34,804 nucleotides of DNA, taken from NCBI GenBank assembly GCA_016190205.1, contig JACPQZ010000042.1, positions 1 to 34,804 on the forward strand. The letters run 5' to 3'. Position numbers and translations under genes: made by a program. Source of the DNA: Candidatus Omnitrophota bacterium (lineage in GTDB: Bacteria > Omnitrophota > JACPQZ01). Positions within the stretch are counted from its first letter, which is position 1. Every line of letters begins with the position of its first letter. The notes beneath the pieces were generated by a model. It saw nothing but the letters and a program-made list of their open reading frames with translations. It did not search any database and was not told where the DNA came from. Below are positions 24,379 to 31,162 of this stretch, one piece after another.

Positions 24379-24407
24379 TTTACAATTTGTATCAAATGTG
24401 GTACTAT
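24379..24407 (+). promoter_or_regulatory. Promoter of the RelB/RelE-like module, TTTACA-17-TACTAT
   Basis: TTTACA (24379-24384) and TACTAT (24402-24407) are spaced exactly 17 bp, giving a start near 24414 and a leader of about 33 nt before the ATG at 24447, which has AAAGGAG upstream. Confidence 0.6.
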
Positions 24408-24411
24408 TTGT

Positions 24412-24426
24412 TGTAGAAGTGCTACA
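24412..24426 (+). promoter_or_regulatory. Candidate operator, TGTAG-N5-CTACA
   Basis: A perfect 5-bp inverted repeat (TGTAG AAGTG CTACA) lies at the predicted transcription start of the toxin-antitoxin operon. This is a usual place for autoregulation by a ribbon-helix-helix antitoxin. The binding protein is inferred from position only. Confidence 0.35.
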
Positions 24427-24446
24427 GATAAAAGAAAGGAGATTGC

Positions 24447-24683
24447 ATGCCTCCATCTCAACCCAGATTAACCGCCGTAGTGGAAAAACCGCTCTATGAG
24501 GTTGTTGAGAACTTGGCTAAGCGAGACCACATGAGTCTCTCCCAGAAGGTGAGGGACCTCTTGTTAGGGGCCCTTGAGCTCATTGAGGATGCCTCCCTTG
24601 AGGCCCTTGTTGAGGAGCGAAGAAAGGTTTCCAAAAAGGGTTATTCGCTGGCCGAAACCAAGCGCCGCTTTCGGGTTGCGTGA
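24447..24683 (+). CDS. Antitoxin, ribbon-helix-helix / RelB-like
   Basis: This 78-aa protein starts with a short strand (PRLTAVVEKPLYEVVE) and two helices (LAKRDHMSLSQKVRDLLLGALEL) that look like a ribbon-helix-helix DNA-binding fold. An acidic/basic tail ending YSLAETKRRFRVA would be the toxin-binding part. AAAGGAG precedes the ATG. The toxin gene starts 6 bp after its stop. It should neutralise the RelE-like toxin and repress their shared promoter. The exact antitoxin family is uncertain. Confidence 0.75.
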   Translation: MPPSQPRLTAVVEKPLYEVVENLAKRDHMSLSQKVRDLLLGALELIEDASLEALVEERRKVSKKGYSLAETKRRFRVA

Positions 24684-24689
24684 CCTGTC

Positions 24690-24971
24690 TTGAAGTACGA
24701 CGTTGAAATCCGGGAAGTGGTTTGGGATGACCTCGAGGAGGTCCCTCTGAACTTGCGGGCCCGGATCCTTCGGGCGCTTGAAAGGCGGCTGGCCGTCGCT
24801 CCCTCCAACTACGGCGTCAGATTGAGCCAGTCGCTCGCTGGTCTTTGGAAAATCCGTGTCGGCGATTACCGGGTGGTCTACGAGATCAAAGGTACTCACG
24901 TCACAGTCTGGGCGATTCGCAATCGCAGGGATGTCTACCCTCGAGTTCAGCAACGCTGGCTTAGACCGTAA
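24690..24971 (+). CDS. RelE/ParE-family toxin
   Basis: This 93-aa protein has the RelE core: DDLEEVPLNLRARILRALERRL helices, then LWKIRVGDYRVVYEIKGTHVTVWAIRNRRDVYPR, where the RVGDYRVVYEI strand and the basic RNRRDVY end are family hallmarks. RelE members cut mRNA on ribosomes; ParE members target gyrase. This one reads closer to RelE, but eye inspection cannot settle the target. The start is TTG 24690 with no strong ribosome-binding site, so translation probably depends on coupling to the antitoxin 6 bp upstream. Confidence 0.85.
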   Translation: MKYDVEIREVVWDDLEEVPLNLRARILRALERRLAVAPSNYGVRLSQSLAGLWKIRVGDYRVVYEIKGTHVTVWAIRNRRDVYPRVQQRWLRP

Positions 24972-24975
24972 CCTC

Positions 24976-25042
24976 TCACTCCGTCCCATCCGGCACAAAC
25001 ACGATGTCCGACTGGCCGGATATGGCCCAGATGTCGGTGCGG
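24976..25042 (-). pseudogene. 3'-end remnant of the surface-protein gene (copy A)
   Basis: On the - strand this reads RTDIWAISGQSDIVFVPDG-TE-stop. It is almost identical to the last residues of the secreted protein encoded at 25789-28422 (RTDIWAMFGQADIVFVPDGN). About 58 bp (24985-25042) match 25795-25852 with five differences. No gene continues upstream on the - strand, so only the tail is present. Confidence 0.8.
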
Positions 25043-25080
25043 GTAAATTTCGCTCGTGTAAGCAATCCACCCTGTTATTA

Positions 25081-25109
25081 TTGACAGATATACGTATATC
25101 TGTTATAAT
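25081..25109 (+). promoter_or_regulatory. Consensus promoter whose spacer is a 20-bp palindromic operator
   Basis: TTGACA (25081-25086) and TATAAT (25104-25109) are both perfect and 17 bp apart. The perfect palindrome ACAGATATACGTATATCTGT (25084-25103) covers the last half of the -35 box and the whole spacer. A bound repressor would block polymerase directly. The ribbon-helix-helix antitoxin encoded 21 bp downstream of the -10 box is the obvious candidate. Confidence 0.9.
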
Positions 25110-25129
25110 GTATAAGAAGAGGTGATTTC

Positions 25130-25396
25130 ATGTACAGGACAGAAATGTATCTGCGGCAAGATCAGCTTGACGCCTTGCAGAACCTAGCCTTTTTAAGGAC
25201 GAAAAAAGGAAGGAAGCGGGTGGCGATGTCGGAGATCGTCCGAGAGGCGATCGACCTTTGGCTGAAACAACAGCCCAGCGCGACAAAGGCTTACAAGCTG
25301 ATCGAGCGCGCACTCGGCACAGCTATAGCGAGCGAGTCGGCCCTTAAAAAGGACTGGCTGCGAAAAGAAGAGGATGAGGCTTGGCGCGATTTATAA
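25130..25396 (+). CDS. Ribbon-helix-helix antitoxin of a MazF/PemK module
   Basis: This 88-aa protein has an RHH N-terminus: strand YRTEMYLRQDQ, helix LDALQNLAFLRTKKG, then MSEIVREAIDLWLKQQ, which matches the second RHH helix. The C-terminal part (SALKKDWLRKEEDEAWRDL) is acidic and amphipathic, as expected for a toxin-wrapping tail. AGAGGTGA precedes the ATG. The toxin ORF overlaps its end by 16 bp. It is probably an autoregulator acting on the palindrome at 25084-25103. Confidence 0.85.
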   Translation: MYRTEMYLRQDQLDALQNLAFLRTKKGRKRVAMSEIVREAIDLWLKQQPSATKAYKLIERALGTAIASESALKKDWLRKEEDEAWRDL

Positions 25397-25713
25397 AGGG
25401 GGATGTAGTTGTTCTGCCTTTCCCTTTTTCAGATCTTACACAGGCAAAAAGGCGTCCCGCCCTGGTCGTAGCAGATGCTGGGGGAGAGGATGTCATCCTC
25501 TGCCAGATCACGAGCCAACCGGTAAAAGATCGGGACGCGCTAGGGATCGATCACGAGGATTTTGAAACCGGAACGCTCAAGCTCAAGAGTAACATCCGGC
25601 CGAATCGCATCTTCACTGCCGATCAAAGCATCATTCTTTACAAGGCTGGCAGTCTGAAGGCCAAAAAAATCGGCGAAGTCATCGAGAAGATCATCCAAAT
25701 CTTAGAAAGGTAA
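25381..25713 (+). CDS. MazF/PemK-family endoribonuclease toxin
   Basis: This 110-aa protein opens with FIKGDVVVLPFPFSDLTQAKRRPALVVAD, the typical MazF/PemK start (RGDVV-x-PF-FSD ... KRPALVV). VILCQITSQPVKD and LKLKSNIRPNRIFTADQSII follow, matching the strand carrying the conserved Ser/Thr. These toxins cleave mRNA at short sequences. The start is TTG 25381 inside the antitoxin gene, which ties its translation to the antitoxin. A strong terminator follows 7 bp after the stop. Confidence 0.9.
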   Translation: MARFIKGDVVVLPFPFSDLTQAKRRPALVVADAGGEDVILCQITSQPVKDRDALGIDHEDFETGTLKLKSNIRPNRIFTADQSIILYKAGSLKAKKIGEVIEKIIQILER

Positions 25714-25720
25714 ATGAACA

Positions 25721-25757
25721 AAAAGACCGCTGCTCGAGCTTTGAGCAGCGGTCTTTT
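25721..25757. terminator. Bidirectional terminator between convergent genes
   Basis: AAAAGACCGCTGCTC (25721-25735) pairs perfectly with GAGCAGCGGTCTTTT (25743-25757) around a 7-nt loop. A/T runs at both ends let it work for the MazF operon on the + strand and the surface-protein gene on the - strand. Confidence 0.9.
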
Positions 25758-25788
25758 GATGTCTAGGGATATGGCTAATAAATCCCAG

Positions 25789-28422
25789 CTAATTCCCATC
25801 CGGCACAAACACGATATCCGCCTGGCCGAACATGGCCCAGATGTCGGTGCGCATGGGGATGGTGCTCACGTCTGTCCCATCGTACTGGCTGGACCACTCG
25901 ATGGAGTCTTTGATCTCAATGTCTCCGAACGTCCTGGGCAGTGTCCCTTGGCCATACCAAAAGAAGCGCTCTGACCCACCGGAGCCATTGATGTTGACGA
26001 CGACCGTATAGGTCCTTCCGGCCTGAAGAGCAACTGGTGTGATTTGGGTATAGCCCCAGTCATTGCAGGCCGAAACCAAAGTCTCCGCCAGCATCTCGCC
26101 AGGCCAGCCATCCCCGCGGTCATTGAATATCCTGGCTTTTTTGTTTCCGCAGAAGAAACCTCCTAGGTGAGTTACGACTCCATTCTTTTTGGGCGTGAAG
26201 CGATAACCCATCCAGTAGGGATAGCCGTGATGGGTGCCCAGCTCGCCAAAGGCATTGGTTTTCCAGGGGATCTGGACAGATTGAAACGTGACATCAACCT
26301 GACCATAAATGTAGTTGGTGAGGTTAATTGTGGGCCGCGCGTTGGGGTCGTTACCTGTGTAAGCATGGGTAGCGCCATCGATGCGAATGTCTTCATACGT
26401 CTGGGGAAGGGGAGGGTTAAGTGATTGGTATGCCCCTCCGGAGCCAGCGAGATAGACAGCCACCGTGTATTGAACCCCTTTTTTGACGGGTAAGGGTCTA
26501 ATGACAGTCCTGGCCCAGTTGTAGTTCATTGACGTGACATCCGCTGAAGCAAGCAAGGCTCCTGTACCTTTGTTAAAAAGCTTCACTTTCTTCGTGCCGT
26601 TGAATCGCCCTCCCAGGTGTGAGATCAAGCCATCGACCTGCGGGGTGAAGTGGTATCCCATAGCATAGTTCCAGGCGTATCCCGTTCGAAGTATGCCGTT
26701 ATTATTCGTTTCCCAGGGCGTTTGGCCGGGGACAAATGTGATGTCTACCTCCCCATACATCCGGCCAGGGGTAGTGAAGAAAGGAGGGAGGTTGGGTGTG
26801 TTCCACCCCCCGTTATAGGTACCGCTTACGATCGTAATATTACCGAAAGTCTTTGGAAATATGTCCTTGTCGTTGAAGGAATGCATACTGAGTTCAAGCG
26901 GATTGTCGGGATAGACTGCCACAATATAACTAGTGCCTGCCTGGACGTCCACCGGGGCAATGTCATTATAACTCCAGGCGTTTGATGCCGTGATTCTGGT
27001 GGATGCTAATAATGAACTCTCCAGCCATGCCTGCGTGTATCTGAAGAGTTTTACTGTAGCGGTACCATTAAATAAGCCCCCAAGACGTGTGATCTTTCCA
27101 GGAACCTTTGGGACAAAATGATATCCGTAAAAATTTGTCCCGCTCGTTTCAAATGTCCCAGGCTGTCCGAACGCGTTCGTGCTCCATGGCGTTTGAGGAG
27201 GGAACTCCATTTCGAAGGGGCCTTGGAACACGTAAACAGCACCTATAGCGTCTGCTGCTACTTGTTCTTGGGGACTCCCAATGATGATTTTATCTTTTGC
27301 AACTACTATGGACGCGCCAAAGGAGTCATAGTTCTGAGTGTTGGAACTTTTGTACGTGTGGAGCAGCTCGCCTGTCTCGGTATTGAAACCGTACACTATT
27401 CCTCCATACTTTTTACCATCGATGTAAGAAGTAAATGAGTCTCCAATCAGAACTAAGCATGTTCCATAAAATGCCACTGAAGATCCGTAATTCGAGTACG
27501 GATGTGCCTGAGGATTGGGAAAAGTGCGTAGGAGTCGACCGGTATTTAGATCGAACAAGTGGACCATATCGGACGAACTGGAAACGGCGCTGATCAATGC
27601 CTTTCCGTTCTTTGTTGCGAGCGCAGAACCGAATCGGCCCCATTCTGCGGGTAAAGGATTTTTGAAAGTGCGCTTTAATGTACCGTTGCTGCCGTCAAAC
27701 AAGTAGACCTCGCCAACGGCACGCCCAACGTCTGAGTCGGCGGCGCAGGGGTTTCCAATAAGTACGTCATTCTCCGAAGTGGCCAGCGCGTAACCAAAAC
27801 AATCCCCATCTCGTGCCGTCGGACTCTTGAGCGTACGGACGAGTTTTCCTGTTATGCCCGCGACTTCAAAGATTTGAACTGCGCCTTCGAGCGAGAACGC
27901 GGATCTGCGATAAGCGTAGGGATCTCCAACAACAATCTGATTGCCGAGGAAGGCTACCGAATAACCGAAGCCGTTGTTATCTATGGAACTATCTAAATTG
28001 GACCGAAAAGTGATCGGTTCGTTGAGAGTGCCGGTTCCGGTCCACTCGTCAAATATGACATACCCATTGTCACTAGGCTCTGAATCAAGCTGTGGAACTC
28101 CGATGATGAATTTGTTTCCTTTAGTGGCGACATTCGTTTGCCATGAGGAAGAGAGCCCCTTAATGAGACTAAGCACGCTGCCAGTATTGAAGTCGATGAG
28201 GTATACTGCGGCGTTGTCCTCACCAAGATAACCACTTGCGGTTGCAACCAAAATATCGTTGTCCAGAAGAGCAAGATGGGAGCCTAAGAAAAAAGTGCCC
28301 TCCCCTTGTGGGATCCCAATCCTCATGATCGGTTTGAGCTCTTCCGCATAGCCTGCTGGTGAGAACCAAGGCATCAGAGAGACAAATAATATAGAAATAA
28401 GTGGCAAGGTTATTTTATGCAT
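25789..28422 (-). CDS. Secreted FG-GAP-like propeller protein with three DUF4082-like C-terminal repeats
   Basis: I start at ATG 28422, where an AAGGAA site precedes a signal peptide (MHKITLPLISILFVSLMPWF, then AGYAEE). The earlier start in the ORF track adds an unlikely basic extension. Mature residues ~30-410 contain repeats of the type FGYSVAFLGNQIVVGDP / GAVYVF / LLRTFPNP, an FG-GAP/integrin-like beta-propeller pattern. Three tandem domains of ~150 aa follow from about 412, 567 and 717. Each has PWxTNxxG, MGYxFTPKxxGxxxHLGGxFxG, a kinase-like spacing KxxLFN and AGxxYTVxV, and resembles DUF4082. No membrane anchor or sorting tail is visible, so the protein is exported. Its lower GC differs from neighbouring metabolic genes. 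Ligand unknown. Confidence 0.75.
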   Translation of the reverse strand: MHKITLPLISILFVSLMPWFSPAGYAEELKPIMRIGIPQGEGTFFLGSHLALLDNDILVATASGYLGEDNAAVYLIDFNTGSVLSLIKGLSSSWQTNVATKGNKFIIGVPQLDSEPSDNGYVIFDEWTGTGTLNEPITFRSNLDSSIDNNGFGYSVAFLGNQIVVGDPYAYRRSAFSLEGAVQIFEVAGITGKLVRTLKSPTARDGDCFGYALATSENDVLIGNPCAADSDVGRAVGEVYLFDGSNGTLKRTFKNPLPAEWGRFGSALATKNGKALISAVSSSSDMVHLFDLNTGRLLRTFPNPQAHPYSNYGSSVAFYGTCLVLIGDSFTSYIDGKKYGGIVYGFNTETGELLHTYKSSNTQNYDSFGASIVVAKDKIIIGSPQEQVAADAIGAVYVFQGPFEMEFPPQTPWSTNAFGQPGTFETSGTNFYGYHFVPKVPGKITRLGGLFNGTATVKLFRYTQAWLESSLLASTRITASNAWSYNDIAPVDVQAGTSYIVAVYPDNPLELSMHSFNDKDIFPKTFGNITIVSGTYNGGWNTPNLPPFFTTPGRMYGEVDITFVPGQTPWETNNNGILRTGYAWNYAMGYHFTPQVDGLISHLGGRFNGTKKVKLFNKGTGALLASADVTSMNYNWARTVIRPLPVKKGVQYTVAVYLAGSGGAYQSLNPPLPQTYEDIRIDGATHAYTGNDPNARPTINLTNYIYGQVDVTFQSVQIPWKTNAFGELGTHHGYPYWMGYRFTPKKNGVVTHLGGFFCGNKKARIFNDRGDGWPGEMLAETLVSACNDWGYTQITPVALQAGRTYTVVVNINGSGGSERFFWYGQGTLPRTFGDIEIKDSIEWSSQYDGTDVSTIPMRTDIWAMFGQADIVFVPDGN

Positions 28423-28483
28423 AGGGTTCCTTGTTGAGGCACCTCTTCTAAAAACGGGCACACACAACATTCTCTGCCTAAAC

Positions 28484-28508
28484 AATAAAAACCGTACATC
28501 TTTTACGG
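28484..28508 (-). terminator. Small terminator hairpin after remnant copy C
   Basis: On the - strand CCGTA pairs with TACGG around a 7-nt loop and is followed by TTTTTATTG. It begins at the stop codon of the remnant at 28503-28568, so it looks like the original terminator of a lost gene. Confidence 0.5.
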
Positions 28509-28568
28509 CATCCGGTCCGGCACAAACACGATGTCTGCCTGATCGAATATGACACAGGGTCTGTGCGC
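28503..28568 (-). pseudogene. 3'-end remnant of the surface-protein gene (copy C), frameshifted
   Basis: On the - strand it reads IFDQADIVFVPDRMP-stop, matching MFGQADIVFVPDG of the gene at 25789-28422. The upstream RTD codons are in another frame. It sits between that gene's promoter side and the PilZ gene, and is more diverged than copy A. Confidence 0.65.
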
Positions 28569-28582
28569 GTTCAAGTTGTGGA

Positions 28583-29164
28583 TCATGATTGCAACAATTG
28601 GCTAAACCGGGCCATGTCTTCCGAGTGGACGTGTGTGAGCTCTATCCCGGCCATCATGGAAGCGGCGCCGTTGCCGTTTTCGCGCATCCAGACGGCGTGG
28701 GCCGTGGCCTTCACAGGGGGAGCATCCATATGCTCCGGGTCGCGGATCTCAAGCTCCAGGCCCTGGTGAAAATCCAGAATGGGCTTGGGAGAGTCGAGGT
28801 AAACCTTAAGCCCGCCCATGCTGATATCGCCCGTCGTGGCAAACGAGAATTCGCTTCCGTTCTCGCGCTTGCGCAGGCGGATGTGGAGCCTCTTCTTGAG
28901 CCGGGGATGCTTCCTTCTTTCAGCGGGGTTGGAGCGTGCGGCAAGTATGCGTCTAGTAAGTTCCTGCTTATCCCTTAGCCCGACTCCCGACAGCCCCATG
29001 GCCATGGCACCCTGCACGAGGGCGCTCATGACGTCGACCTTGGTGAGCCGGTTTCCGGTTGAAAAGCGCGCGTCAATAATGAGCTTGTCTATAAATTCGA
29101 CTTGTTCGCGAGTGAGAAGGGCGATGACCCTTCCTCTAACAGCGTGGTCCAGTGGAGCGTTCAT
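28583..29164 (-). CDS. PilZ-domain protein with an N-terminal ribbon-helix-helix-like segment
   Basis: This is a 193-aa protein. Residues ~82-190 form a PilZ domain with both c-di-GMP-binding motifs: RRKHPR (R-x-x-x-R) and GDISMGGLKV (D-x-S-x-x-G). Residues ~10-60 (RVIALLTREQVEFIDKLIIDAR, then TKVDVMSALVQGAMAMGL) have the strand-helix-turn-helix pattern of RHH proteins and resemble the neighbouring antitoxin. If real, it would be a c-di-GMP-responsive regulator; the DNA-binding part is inference. AAAGGAAC precedes the ATG at 29164. A strong - strand promoter lies at 29245-29273, divergent from the tetrapyrrole operon. Confidence 0.82.
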   Translation of the reverse strand: MNAPLDHAVRGRVIALLTREQVEFIDKLIIDARFSTGNRLTKVDVMSALVQGAMAMGLSGVGLRDKQELTRRILAARSNPAERRKHPRLKKRLHIRLRKRENGSEFSFATTGDISMGGLKVYLDSPKPILDFHQGLELEIRDPEHMDAPPVKATAHAVWMRENGNGAASMMAGIELTHVHSEDMARFSQLLQS

Positions 29165-29244
29165 GGTTAGGTTCCTTTCTCATGAGTTATGGATAAGTCT
29201 CTATAAAGGTGTAACCGAATGAGTATGAATAAAATAACCTGAAA

Positions 29245-29273
29245 ACTATAACCTACAACTGTTAGTCTGTCAA
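29245..29273 (-). promoter_or_regulatory. Promoter of the PilZ gene, TTGACA-17-TATAGT
   Basis: Read on the - strand, TTGACA (29268-29273) and TATAGT (29245-29250) are separated by 17 bp. The start would be near 29238, giving a leader of roughly 74 nt to the ATG at 29164. Several TAACC pentamers around it (near 29213, 29235, 29249) and one inverted copy (near 29321) may be regulator sites. Confidence 0.65.
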
Positions 29274-29363
29274 ATAAACTGTATGAAGGTTTATACAGAA
29301 CTTGCTTTCATTTAACAGGTTACAGCAATGAAAAATATTTATGGTGCCTGTGTGCGAATCTGC

Positions 29364-29406
29364 ACATATAGCCTCAATTGACTATATGTATGGCTTATGA
29401 TATTTT
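29364..29406 (+). promoter_or_regulatory. Candidate promoter/operator of the tetrapyrrole operon
   Basis: TTGACT (29378-29383) and TATTTT (29401-29406) are 17 bp apart. A perfect 8-bp inverted repeat ACATATAG-N10-CTATATGT (29364-29371 / 29382-29389) overlaps the -35 region. The predicted start lies only a few bases before ATG 29416, which lacks a Shine-Dalgarno sequence, so the first gene may be translated from a nearly leaderless mRNA. Confidence 0.4.
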
Positions 29407-29415
29407 TAACTAACT

Positions 29416-30063
29416 ATGTATTATCCGATCAATCTGGACCTTAAAGGACGGCCAGTATTGGTCGTCGGCGGGGGCAGGGTCGCCGAGCGTAAGGTATTGT
29501 CGCTCATTGAGTACGGGGCACGCGTTACTGTTGTGAGCCCGGAGCTGACCCCAAAGCTTTCACGGTTTGCCAAAAGGGGTAGGATCAGGACTTTTAGCCG
29601 GCCAGTTCGCGTGAGAGATCTTAAAGGGCAGTTTGTCATCATCTGTGCCACCTCGAATCAAGCTCTCAATGCGCGTATCGGCCGCAGGGCGATTGCGAAA
29701 GGCCAGCTCGTCAACGTAGTAGATGCCCCAAGCGTTTCTAACTTCATAGCTCCTTCTGTCGTGCGGAGAGGGGCCCTCGTCATCGCGATTTCGACGGAAG
29801 GGCAGGTCCCGGCCCTCTCCAAGAGGCTCCGCAAAGACATTGAAAGGACCATCGGCCCCCGCTATACCGAGATCGTCCGCTTTCTGGCAAGGCTCCGCAA
29901 GGGGCTTCAGGATGAGGTCGAGGATATCCGCGTCCGCCGGCAGCTGATGAACCAAATTGTAGACCGCGACTTTCACCTTCTGGCAAACCGCGCCAAGAGG
30001 TCCGTTCTCGAAAAAAGGATCAAGCGTCTCATCAGGAAATTCACGAAGGACATCAAAGGATAA
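29416..30063 (+). CDS. Precorrin-2 dehydrogenase / sirohydrochlorin ferrochelatase (CysG N-terminal type)
   Basis: The 215-aa protein starts MYYPINLDLKGRPVLVVGGGRVAERKV, the standard NAD-binding opening of the family. CATSNQALNARIGRRA, LVNVVDAPSVSNFIAPSVV and IAISTEGQVPALSKRLRKDIE follow. It oxidises precorrin-2 to sirohydrochlorin and may insert iron, leading to siroheme or to the siroheme route to haem. The N-terminus matches homologues, so ATG 29416 is secure even though no ribosome-binding site precedes it. It heads the hem genes and hemA starts 10 bp downstream. Confidence 0.92.
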   Translation: MYYPINLDLKGRPVLVVGGGRVAERKVLSLIEYGARVTVVSPELTPKLSRFAKRGRIRTFSRPVRVRDLKGQFVIICATSNQALNARIGRRAIAKGQLVNVVDAPSVSNFIAPSVVRRGALVIAISTEGQVPALSKRLRKDIERTIGPRYTEIVRFLARLRKGLQDEVEDIRVRRQLMNQIVDRDFHLLANRAKRSVLEKRIKRLIRKFTKDIKG

Positions 30064-30073
30064 GCGAATCTGT

Positions 30074-31162
30074 ATGGGCATAGCGGTCGTCGGACTTAAT
30101 CACCGGACGGCGCCTGTTGCCGTCCGCGAAAAATTGGCGTTTCCCCACGCAGGCCTGGAGGATGCCTACCGGCGTTTGCGTTCTATCTACGGCATTGAGG
30201 AGGCGGTCATCCTCTCGACCTGCAACCGGGTGGAGATTTACGCCCAAAGGTCGGCGGGCCCGCTCGGGGAGGAGTTGGAGGCTTTTCTGGGCTCTTTTCA
30301 CGGGATCAAGCGGGAGCGCTTTGCCGCGAGCCTTTATCACTATCACGAGATGGATGCTATTCGTCACCTCTTCTCCGTAAGTTCCAGCCTCGATTCCATG
30401 GTGATTGGGGAGTCCGAGATCGTGGGCCAGGTCAAACAGGCGTACCGCGTGGCGGATGAGAACGGCATGTGCGGCAAGCAGTTTCATCATATATTTCAGA
30501 AATCTTTCCAGGTCTCCAAGAGGGTGCGAACGGAGACGGGCATCAGCCAGGGAGCGGTGAGCGTGAGCTCCATCGCCCTGGACCTGGCGCGGAAGATTTT
30601 CGGCAGTGTATGGGGCAAAGAGGTCCTCATTATCGGCACGGGCAAGATGAGCGCGAAGACCGCGCTCCTTCTTAAGCAGGGCGGGGTGGGCCGGGTGATG
30701 GTCGTGAGCCGGACGGAAGAAAGGGCCTGCGATTTGGCCCGGGCGATGGGAGGGGTCGCGCTCGCCGCGCAAGACTTGGACCGCGCCCTGGCCCGGGCGG
30801 ATATCGTCATTGCATCGAGCACGGCGCCGCAGTTTTTGGTGCGCCGGGCGACCTTGGAGGGCATACTTCCGGCGCGGGGATTCAGGCCGCTCCTTTTTGT
30901 GGATCTCGGCGTCCCGCGGAATGTGGACCCGGAAGTGGGTCAGATGAGTCAGGTCCTCGTGTATGATATCGATAGCCTCGCCGCGATCTCCGAGGAAAAC
31001 GCCTGCAGGAGGCAGGCGGATCTACACAGGGGACTTATGCTCGTCGACGAAAAGGCCGGCCAAGTGGCGGGGTGGTTAAACTCGGCGAACGGCCGGGCCG
31101 ATGGCCCGCAAAGCCTCCGGCCGCGGGCTGAAAGCGTCCCCAGTGCCCAGGCCGCTCTTTAA
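30074..31162 (+). CDS. hemA: Glutamyl-tRNA reductase with shortened C-terminus
   Basis: This enzyme reduces glutamyl-tRNA to glutamate-1-semialdehyde, the first committed step of tetrapyrrole synthesis. Motifs include AVVGLNHRTAPVAVREKLAF, VILSTCNRVEIYA (catalytic Cys), SSLDSMVIGESEIVGQVKQAY, LIIGTGKMSAKTALLL and VDLGVPRNVDPEV. At 362 aa it is some 60 or more residues shorter than usual. The sequence stops soon after GWLNSANG...SLRPRAES, so most of the C-terminal dimerisation domain is missing. The tail overlaps hemC by 62 bp. I found no obvious frameshift restoring the domain. hemL is not in the window. Confidence 0.9.
   Translation: MGIAVVGLNHRTAPVAVREKLAFPHAGLEDAYRRLRSIYGIEEAVILSTCNRVEIYAQRSAGPLGEELEAFLGSFHGIKRERFAASLYHYHEMDAIRHLFSVSSSLDSMVIGESEIVGQVKQAYRVADENGMCGKQFHHIFQKSFQVSKRVRTETGISQGAVSVSSIALDLARKIFGSVWGKEVLIIGTGKMSAKTALLLKQGGVGRVMVVSRTEERACDLARAMGGVALAAQDLDRALARADIVIASSTAPQFLVRRATLEGILPARGFRPLLFVDLGVPRNVDPEVGQMSQVLVYDIDSLAAISEENACRRQADLHRGLMLVDEKAGQVAGWLNSANGRADGPQSLRPRAESVPSAQAAL

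Noticed and set aside
25714-25974. 86-aa + strand ORF after the MazF toxin
   Set aside because: It runs through the terminator hairpin and then reads antisense to the surface-protein gene, including its repeated tail.
28423-28485. Upstream start of the surface protein in the ORF track
   Set aside because: The 21 extra residues are basic and precede a normal signal peptide that has its own ribosome-binding site at 28422.
28818-29222. 134-aa + strand ORF opposite the PilZ gene
   Set aside because: It is antisense to a gene with clear PilZ motifs and matches no family.
29165-29415. Possible cobalamin or SAM riboswitch before the tetrapyrrole genes
   Set aside because: I see no B12-box-like or other recognisable aptamer motif, and the likely transcription start leaves almost no leader.
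24318-29415. CRISPR array or integrase in the accessory island
   Set aside because: No regularly spaced repeat-spacer pattern and no integrase or transposase ORF is present.
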